Source: Pseudomonadota bacterium (GTDB lineage Bacteria > Pseudomonadota > Gammaproteobacteria > Pseudomonadales > Halieaceae). From it: DNA of 5,295 bases. The stretch spans positions 1-5,295 of the forward strand of contig JAUVBI010000216.1 in the NCBI GenBank assembly GCA_030591305.1, given 5' to 3'. Made by a program: the position numbers and the translations under genes. Positions 1-3,391 of this stretch are shown here, piece by piece (the first letter of the stretch is position 1; each line of letters opens with the position of its first letter). The notes beneath the pieces were generated by a model. The model saw only the letters and a program-made list of their open reading frames with translations. It searched no databases and was not told the origin of the DNA.

Positions 1-340
1 CCTTGAGTTTGGTCGCCTGTAACTGGAGTTCAGGTATTGTCGGTGGAGAGCGGGCAGTTATGAATGGCCGTGGACGACAGGGGCATGGCATTTGGCGCCA
101 TTGTCACCACTCAGGATTTTTTTGTCGAAAGTAAGAAGGATTTATAAGCATATGTCCAGGGCGCCAGAAAAGCCTTTCCTCGATAGCTGAAATGAATTTC
201 GCTTTGTGAGGGGGATTCCAAGCAGGTAGGCAATTTCGAAATAGAGCTCAATCCCTGTTGCGGGGCTAGCTCCCTCAATCCTGCTTGAGCTCCCACTTAT
301 CTGCCGTAGCCTCTAACTATCAACTCAGCAAAGAGCTATT
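1..340. other. Non-coding or unrecognised stretch downstream of hipT
   Basis: No gene is recognisable in this stretch, which lies downstream of the hipT stop codon. On the minus strand a frame opens at an ATG at 89-91 and stays open to the window edge (30 codons, proline-rich, ending in LQLQATKLK), so a gene that continues to the left is possible. It has no clear ribosome binding site and I do not recognise it. A 61-codon minus-strand frame at 111-296 begins with GTG, has no familiar motif and is probably chance. The stretch also holds the inverted repeat described separately. A weak pairing of AGCTCT with AGAGGCT just after the hipT stop is not followed by a T run, so I do not call a terminator. 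Confidence 0.4.
244..292. repeat. Imperfect inverted and direct repeat cluster
   Basis: An exact 8-base inverted repeat, GAGCTCAA at 244-251 and TTGAGCTC at 285-292, encloses 33 bases. Inside it, CTCAATCCCTGTTG (247-260) is echoed by CTCAATCCTGCTTG (275-288), and GGGGCTAGCTCC lies between them. The two halves are therefore both directly and inversely related, as in a small folded element or a decayed repeat unit. No T run follows on either strand, so it is not a standard intrinsic terminator. I do not recognise it as a known mobile-element end. Confidence 0.45.
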
Positions 341-1360
341 TCACTGGTCAACTGCTTGGATGATCTGCATGGCTCGAATGCGAGATTCTACCAGTTTGAT
401 TGCGCGTGTTTTCATATTGTCCGGCATATAGCTGTGATCGATCAGATTTGTAATTTTTTTCTGATTAGTCTTCAGCTTGGTAATGAAGCTTCGTATGGGT
501 TTTTCCTGCAAGCCAAGCCGTCGGCCCAATTCAAGGAAATCGTAGCCTGTGTAATAGCCATAGTGTTTATATGTATCGGTAAAGCTTTCATCGCCGTCTT
601 CCTGGTCGTGCAGCAGTCCCAGCGCCAATAGGCCCGTGCCTTTGTCGTCGGTTCGCAAAGCATCGCAAAATAAGTAATCATAGTTTGGGGTTAGCTTGTC
701 GTAGAATTGGCTGGTGTTGCCAGCAAGGCGCGCAACACTGAAGTTCTTTAAATGCAGGTCGTCATTGCCGGTAACATAAGCGAGGATCACCCGTCGAACA
801 AAGTCCAACACAACGGCTTGTTTACCATTGGTCACCTTGTTGATGAGTTTGCCAGCCTCTTCGTAGGTCTTGTCGTATTTGTCGTCACTGGGTAGATCGA
901 AGCACTGCATCAGGTCTTCTTGATGGCGTTTGCTTCCATCATCAAGCCGGTCAAACCGCTTGGTGATATACACCAGCTCGCCACCATCGAAGGTCACAAG
1001 CCCACATTGGGCGGTTTCAATGCCGATAAGTCGGCTAACTTGCATAGCGGCGTGCTCGTTTTCGGCAGCATGGGGATAGGCTTCAGGGCTGGGCTTGAGT
1101 ATGTACTCCCCCCCTTCGGCAGTAGTGACCAGTTTATGTTTATGGTCTTCCCTCAGAGATAGCTTCTGCTGTGCCCCGGAAATCGACATGCCCTGGGTGT
1201 TCGCCTTGCTGCTCTGGAAGAATTCAGAGCGTGAGAATGGGAGGCACGGGTTGACCCTGGTGCTACCAAATAGCGCCTTAAATTCAACATTGTCGTAACC
1301 GGGCTTGCTTTGTTTCCCGGTCAGCGTCTTTAAGCTGATTTTGCAATATTCAGTGCTCAT
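341..1360 (-). CDS. hipT: HipT-type Ser/Thr kinase toxin of a HipBST system
   Basis: This 339-residue protein is a short HipA-like kinase, without the N-terminal subdomain that is encoded next door as hipS. Visible kinase elements are the glycine-rich loop SISGAQQK (residues 59-66), the ATP-binding lysine in YILKPS (K89), a glutamate in AENEHAAM (E102), KRFDR (134-138), the catalytic loop GNDDLHLKN (198-206, likely catalytic D201 with H203 and N206) and the metal-binding aspartate in LTPNYD (D228). The Ser-Ile-Ser motif at 59-61 matches the S57/S59 autophosphorylation pair of E. coli O127 HipT, and the length is close to that protein (about 335 residues). Characterised HipT phosphorylates tryptophanyl-tRNA synthetase in the cytoplasm, halting translation; the target here is inferred. 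The N-terminus resembles the small cysteine motif (C-x2-C, then H and C) common in stand-alone HipA-C kinases, but only C6 remains. The ATG at 1360 lies 9 bases after the hipS stop and has no good Shine-Dalgarno, which suggests coupled, limited toxin synthesis. The frame appears intact. Confidence 0.9.
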   Translation of the reverse strand: MSTEYCKISLKTLTGKQSKPGYDNVEFKALFGSTRVNPCLPFSRSEFFQSSKANTQGMSISGAQQKLSLREDHKHKLVTTAEGGEYILKPSPEAYPHAAENEHAAMQVSRLIGIETAQCGLVTFDGGELVYITKRFDRLDDGSKRHQEDLMQCFDLPSDDKYDKTYEEAGKLINKVTNGKQAVVLDFVRRVILAYVTGNDDLHLKNFSVARLAGNTSQFYDKLTPNYDYLFCDALRTDDKGTGLLALGLLHDQEDGDESFTDTYKHYGYYTGYDFLELGRRLGLQEKPIRSFITKLKTNQKKITNLIDHSYMPDNMKTRAIKLVESRIRAMQIIQAVDQ

Positions 1361-1369
1361 GATTCGTTG

Positions 1370-1699
1370 TCATTCATCAATAGGAACGATAGTGACAGCG
1401 CCAACCAAGTCCCGTCCGTTCATTAGTAATAAGCCAAACCGGTCATTCTCGTCGATCTTCTGTTCCCGTGACTGTAGCTTCCGCAACCACCCCTCGGACA
1501 CCAGGTTTTCGAAAAAACCGGGTAGGCGTGTATGCCTGAAGGGCGCTTCGCGTAAAGGGAAAGTGAAGGCAATGGGTGTTCCGCCTGCTAAATAGTTGTC
1601 ATCGTAGGTAAACTCGAAGCCGTCATTGGTTTTGGCAAGTATTCCCGCCAGCCGTTGGTTGTAGAAAACTTGAGCAACACGTTCAGTTTTTGTTGGCAT
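1370..1699 (-). CDS. hipS: HipS antitoxin, stand-alone HipA N-subdomain
   Basis: This 109-residue protein matches only the first subdomain of HipA (the 'couple_hipA' type domain). Hallmarks are VFYNQRLAGILAK (11-23), FEFTYDDNYLAGGTPIAFTFPLR (28-50), LPGFFENLVSEGWLRKL (59-75), and FGLLLMNGRDLVGAVTIVP (88-106). In ordinary HipA these motifs are fused to the kinase; here the gene ends after them and a new gene, hipT, begins 9 bases later. That split is the defining feature of HipBST systems, where HipS rather than HipB neutralises the kinase, reportedly by placing a conserved tryptophan (W65 in E. coli O127 HipS) at the HipT active site. W71 in SEGWLRK is the likely counterpart. The ATG at 1699 has a well-placed AGGA (1707-1710) 7 bases upstream, overlapping the end of hipB; the hipB stop is only 4 bases away, so translation of B and S is probably coupled. 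Confidence 0.9.
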   Translation of the reverse strand: MPTKTERVAQVFYNQRLAGILAKTNDGFEFTYDDNYLAGGTPIAFTFPLREAPFRHTRLPGFFENLVSEGWLRKLQSREQKIDENDRFGLLLMNGRDLVGAVTIVPIDE

Positions 1700-1703
1700 G
1701 ATG

Positions 1704-2039
1704 TCATCCTATCCACAATTTCATACCCAGGGCGTGAGCTACATTCCCTACGCTATCGAGCCGGGCACTTGGATGGCCCTGTTCAATTTTGCTCAGTGTG
1801 GTGTAGGCAACGCCCGACAACTCACAAAGCTCATTCAGGGTTAGTCCCTGCTTTTTGCGCTCATGACGTATGCGCGGCCCCGCTTCCTCAATGGGCGCGA
1901 AATTTGCTGATTGTGCCGCCATGGAGGCTTTTTTTTGTGCCGTGGATACACGTTGGTGTATTTCGTTTAGCAACGCTTCGGTATCGATCCCTTCCAGGGG
2001 GGAGGCTGTAGTGGCACCAGAGGGCTTTAATGTATTCAT
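1704..2039 (-). CDS. hipB: HipB DNA-binding antitoxin/repressor (Xre-type HTH)
   Basis: This 111-residue protein has a Cro/C1-type helix-turn-helix at about residues 54-107: GPRIRHERKKQGLTLNELCE, then LSGVAYTTLSKIEQGHPSARLDSV with the recognition helix around VAYTTLSKIEQG, ending in LGMKLWIG. Before it lies a roughly 50-residue charged and alanine-rich extension, longer than in E. coli K-12 HipB, which may be helical. In HipBST systems HipB binds the operon promoter and strengthens HipS control of HipT, without being the main antitoxin. It is the first gene of the operon and faces the AT-rich region shared with vapBC. The ATG at 2039 has no visible Shine-Dalgarno, since the preceding bases are A/T only. 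M40 is an internal alternative start that would still keep the whole HTH, so the start is uncertain although the family and frame are clear. Confidence 0.87.
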   Translation of the reverse strand: MNTLKPSGATTASPLEGIDTEALLNEIHQRVSTAQKKASMAAQSANFAPIEEAGPRIRHERKKQGLTLNELCELSGVAYTTLSKIEQGHPSARLDSVGNVAHALGMKLWIG

Positions 2040-2055
2040 TTTAAAATATTAAAAG

Positions 2056-2156
2056 TCTGTTATATCGTGTTGCTATATTCTATTACACATAGACTTATTT
2101 GAAAAGTTTATTATTATGAATGGTTGGAAGTATATCTATTATAATAATCTGTTATA
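2056..2156. repeat. Pair of 9-base direct repeats TCTGTTATA
   Basis: TCTGTTATA occurs exactly at 2056-2064 and 2148-2156, 92 bases apart. On the hip strand it reads TATAACAGA, so each copy includes a -10-like hexamer (TATAAC). The copy nearer hipB overlaps the suggested promoter. They could be HipB-binding half sites, but in AT-rich DNA a 9-base match can also arise by chance. Confidence 0.35.
2059..2087 (-). promoter_or_regulatory. Candidate hipBST promoter
   Basis: On the minus strand, TGTAAT (2087-2082) and TATAAC (2064-2059) are separated by 17 bases and lie about 20 to 48 bases upstream of the hipB ATG. The -10 matches consensus at five of six positions; the -35 is poor. Transcription would start close to the ATG and give a very short leader, in keeping with the lack of a ribosome binding site. 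Other A/T hexamers nearby could serve instead. Confidence 0.3.
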
Positions 2157-2305
2157 AAGTATCTATTGTCTATATTTGTTTGACTTAGTGATTATATATA
2201 CCATGATACCCATCATTAATACTCTAAAAGATATTTTCCAGGCCGTATTTTCGGACAGGAAGTCCTATCCCGCGTAAGCAAGTCTGTTCATGTTTAGGGC
2301 TGGGA

Positions 2306-2334
2306 TTGACATTTTAAAGGGCGCTATATACTAT
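2306..2334 (+). promoter_or_regulatory. vapBC promoter
   Basis: A perfect -35 hexamer, TTGACA (2306-2311), is followed after 17 bases by TACTAT (2329-2334, four of six matches); TATACT at 2327-2332 is a better hexamer with a 15-base spacer. It sits about 55 bases before the vapB start, and its -10 lies inside the operator-like repeats, as expected for autorepression by a VapBC complex. Confidence 0.6.
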
Positions 2335-2355
2335 TGCTATATACGAGTGTATGGC
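2323..2355 (+). promoter_or_regulatory. Candidate VapBC operator (tandem and inverted repeat)
   Basis: GCTATATAC occurs twice in tandem at 2323-2331 and 2336-2344, a 13-base period. The second copy also forms an imperfect palindrome with GTGTATGGC (2347-2355): seven of nine positions pair across a 2-base centre. The array overlaps the vapBC -10 and start region. VapB proteins of the AbrB-fold type bind palindromes at their own promoter, so this is the natural autoregulatory site; the assignment is inferred from position and symmetry. Confidence 0.5.
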
Positions 2356-2381
2356 ATGCAAAGAGCATTGTAGAATTACCT

Positions 2382-2387
2382 GGGAGA
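2382..2387 (+). promoter_or_regulatory. vapB ribosome binding site
   Basis: GGGAGA lies directly before the ATG at 2388, too close to serve it, and ends 6-7 bases before the in-frame ATG at 2394. This spacing favours 2394 as the vapB start. Confidence 0.6.
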
Positions 2388-2393
2388 ATGACC

Positions 2394-2627
2394 ATGCCAA
2401 TTGGATCTGTTTTTGAAAATAACCGTACACAATCGGTCAGACTGCCCGCCCAGACACGTTTTCCCGATACGGTGAAAAAGGTCATTGTCCGTGTTGTGGG
2501 CAGGGATCGTATTTTATCTCCCGTTGATAATGCATGGGATAGTTTCTTTTTATCGCAGGAAACAGTCAGCGATGATTTCATGACAGAGCGTGCCTCTCAA
2601 GAGCAACCTGAGAGAGAAGCGTTTTAA
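2394..2627 (+). CDS. vapB: VapB antitoxin (AbrB-fold, VagC/MvpA-like)
   Basis: This 77-residue protein is the antitoxin partner of VapC. The N-terminal swapped-hairpin DNA-binding part has the family signature [13 protein letters not shown] (6-18), then [20 protein letters not shown] (22-41). The C-terminal toxin-binding tail carries WDSFF (48-52) and the acidic [18 protein letters not shown] end (60-77), which in related structures wraps around VapC and blocks its active site. It closely resembles plasmid and chromosomal VapB/VagC of enterobacteria such as Shigella MvpA. The ATG at 2394 is chosen over 2388 (two residues longer) on ribosome-binding-site spacing. The stop codon overlaps the vapC start by one base (TAATG), so the two are translationally coupled. 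VapB also represses the promoter, most strongly with VapC bound. Confidence 0.93.
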   Translation: MPIGSVFENNRTQSVRLPAQTRFPDTVKKVIVRVVGRDRILSPVDNAWDSFFLSQETVSDDFMTERASQEQPEREAF

Positions 2628-3025
2628 TGCTCAAATTTATGCTGGATACGAATATTGTTATTTACGTTATTAAACGTAAACCCGTTGAACTCATTGATGT
2701 ATTTAACAGTCACGTTGGTCAGATGTGTATCAGTTCCATAACGATGGCCGAGCTCCTGCATGGGGTAGAGAAAAGCGCACAGATAGAACGGAACCGGCAT
2801 CGGGTTGACGATTTTATCTCTCGCTTGGATGTACTTGATTATGATCCTAAAGCCGCCGGTCATTACGGTGATATTCGAGCGGACCTTGAACGCAAAGGTA
2901 CACCTATCGGTGTTAATGACCTCCATATTGCGGGGCATGCCCGAAGTGAGGGGCTTACCGTCGTTACTAATAACCTGCGTGAGTTTGAATGCGTTGAAGC
3001 ACTGCGTACGATAAACTGGATTTAA
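2627..3025 (+). CDS. vapC: VapC toxin, PIN-domain ribonuclease
   Basis: This complete 132-residue PIN-domain protein has all expected acidic residues: D7 in FMLDTN, E42 in MAELLHG, and D98 in VNDLHIAGHA. It ends with the TVVTNNLREFECV motif (111-123, including E119) and LRTINWI. The length and these motifs place it with Shigella MvpT and Salmonella VapC, which cleave initiator tRNA-fMet in the anticodon loop and so block translation initiation. The substrate here is inferred from the subfamily. The start overlaps the vapB stop by one base and relies on coupling, helped by a purine-rich stretch at the vapB end (2611-2619). There is no sign of inactivation. The gene ends 60 bases from the 3' end of the convergent tRNA-Leu gene, and no convincing terminator lies between them. 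Confidence 0.94.
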   Translation: MLKFMLDTNIVIYVIKRKPVELIDVFNSHVGQMCISSITMAELLHGVEKSAQIERNRHRVDDFISRLDVLDYDPKAAGHYGDIRADLERKGTPIGVNDLHIAGHARSEGLTVVTNNLREFECVEALRTINWI

Positions 3026-3085
3026 TGGTCACATTGGAATCAGTTTATGACTAAGGCGAGATTCAATAAAAACAAAGACTTAAAA

Positions 3086-3172
3086 TGGTGCCCAGAAGAG
3101 GACTTGAACCTCCACGCCCGTAAGAGCACTAGCACCTGAAGCTAGCGTGTCTACCAATTTCACCACCTGGGC
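3086..3172 (-). tRNA. tRNA-Leu (anticodon CAG)
   Basis: The 87 bases fold as a class II tRNA. The acceptor GCCCAGG pairs with TCTGGGC (one G-T), and the D-arm contains TGGTAGAC. The anticodon stem CTAGC/GCTAG encloses the loop TTCAGGT (anticodon CAG at 3136-3138), followed by a long variable arm. The T-loop TTCAAGT sits between GGAGG and CCTCT. The discriminator base is A and CCA is encoded (3086-3088). It reads CUG leucine codons. It is transcribed away from rnr and towards the toxin-antitoxin island, so its 3' end is the junction with the island, the usual position for tRNA-targeted integrative elements. No clear terminator follows, only a T-rich stretch at about 3066-3085. Confidence 0.96.
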
Positions 3173-3196
3173 ATAAAAACTTAGATGGATTTTCTA

Positions 3197-3233
3197 CTGC
3201 CCCCGTTACTGGCAGTTGCTGGACTTCGTCCAG
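3197..3233 (-). other. Two small hairpins in the tRNA-Leu leader
   Basis: On the minus strand, CTGGAC and GTCCAG (3219-3233) pair around a GAA triloop. Next, CTGCC and GGCAG (3197-3215) pair around nine bases. They follow directly on the tRNA remnant and would lie in the leader of the intact tRNA transcript. They could be decayed anticodon or variable arms, or processing structures; no T run follows, so they are not terminators. Confidence 0.4.
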
Positions 3234-3257
3234 TGTCTACCACAACACCACCTGGGC
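3233..3257 (-). pseudogene. Remnant of a second tRNA-Leu 5' end
   Basis: Read on the minus strand, this begins GCCCAGGTGGTG and ends TGGTAGACAC, matching the first 26 bases of the intact tRNA-Leu except that AAAT is replaced by TTG. The 12-base block CACCACCTGGGC (plus strand) is identical at 3161-3172 and 3246-3257. Nothing after it completes a tRNA: there is no leucine anticodon arm, T-loop or pairing 3' acceptor strand. It sits about 40 bases behind the promoter, roughly where the mature 5' end of a tRNA would be expected, and 85 bases before the intact copy, about one tRNA length. A decayed tandem copy is the simplest reading; a recombination scar is the alternative. Confidence 0.75.
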
Positions 3258-3295
3258 CCTGCAAATGTCGCACACGGCGTCATCTGAGGGCGCGG

Positions 3296-3324
3296 ACTTT
3301 ACTTTTCTCGCGCGGCTTTGTCAA
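3296..3324 (-). promoter_or_regulatory. tRNA-Leu promoter with GC-rich discriminator
   Basis: On the minus strand a perfect TTGACA (3324-3319) is followed after exactly 17 bases by TAAAGT (3301-3296). The next bases, CCGCGCCC, form a GC-rich discriminator of the kind found at stable-RNA promoters under stringent (ppGpp/DksA) control. Transcription would begin near 3289 and pass through the tRNA remnant before the intact tRNA. Confidence 0.65.
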
Positions 3325-3332
3325 TCCTCGCG

Positions 3333-3338
3333 TATAAT
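3333..3338 (+). promoter_or_regulatory. rnr promoter -10 box
   Basis: A perfect TATAAT lies about 50 bases before the rnr ATG. The region where its -35 should be (about 3309-3316) is GCGCGG-like and matches poorly, so the promoter may be weak or activator-dependent. It lies only 9 bases from the divergent tRNA -35 box, so the two polymerase footprints would overlap. Confidence 0.45.
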
Positions 3339-3391
3339 ATGAACGATACAAACGATAAATTCAAAACTTAAACTAGGAATTACCCCACCCC

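Larger units (their letters stand above)
2040..2393. other. AT-rich divergent intergenic region between hipBST and vapBC
   Basis: No gene is supported in these 354 bases. Positions 2041-2230 are strongly AT-rich, unlike everything else in the window, and contain short direct repeats: TCTGTTATA at 2056 and 2148, TATCTATT at 2133 and 2160, and TTGCTATAT at 2070 and 2334. An outer inverted pair, GTCTGT at 2055-2060 and ATAGAC at 2089-2094, brackets the likely hipB promoter. At 2253-2265 a small hairpin pairs GGAC with GTCC. The right end holds the vapBC promoter and operator. The region most likely carries the binding sites of both autoregulators, HipB and VapBC, though which repeats serve which protein cannot be told by eye. 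Confidence 0.6.

Noticed and set aside
244..292. Integron attC site or CRISPR repeat
   Set aside because: There are no GTTRRRY/RYYYAAC core sites and no regularly spaced repeats with unique spacers.
1361..1703. hipS and hipT as a frameshifted single hipA
   Set aside because: Each gene has its own start and stop, hipS has a good ribosome binding site, the kinase has the HipT Ser-Ile-Ser loop and an N-terminus of its own, and the whole matches the known HipBST layout.
2180..2208. Second plus-strand promoter (TTGACT with ATGATA)
   Set aside because: The -10 match is poor, it lies far from vapB, and a better promoter with perfect TTGACA is present at 2306.
2334..2393. Upstream extension of vapB to a TTG at 2334
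   Set aside because: The extra residues match no VapB, overlap the promoter and operator, and lack a ribosome binding site; the ATG at 2394 has a proper one.
3037..3064. GAATC and GATTC inverted pair as a vapC terminator
   Set aside because: The stem is only 5 bases with an 18-base loop and no T run follows on the plus strand.
3086..3110. Attachment-site repeat of the tRNA 3' end elsewhere in the window
   Set aside because: I looked by eye for the last bases of the tRNA in 1-3060 and found no second copy; it may lie outside the window.
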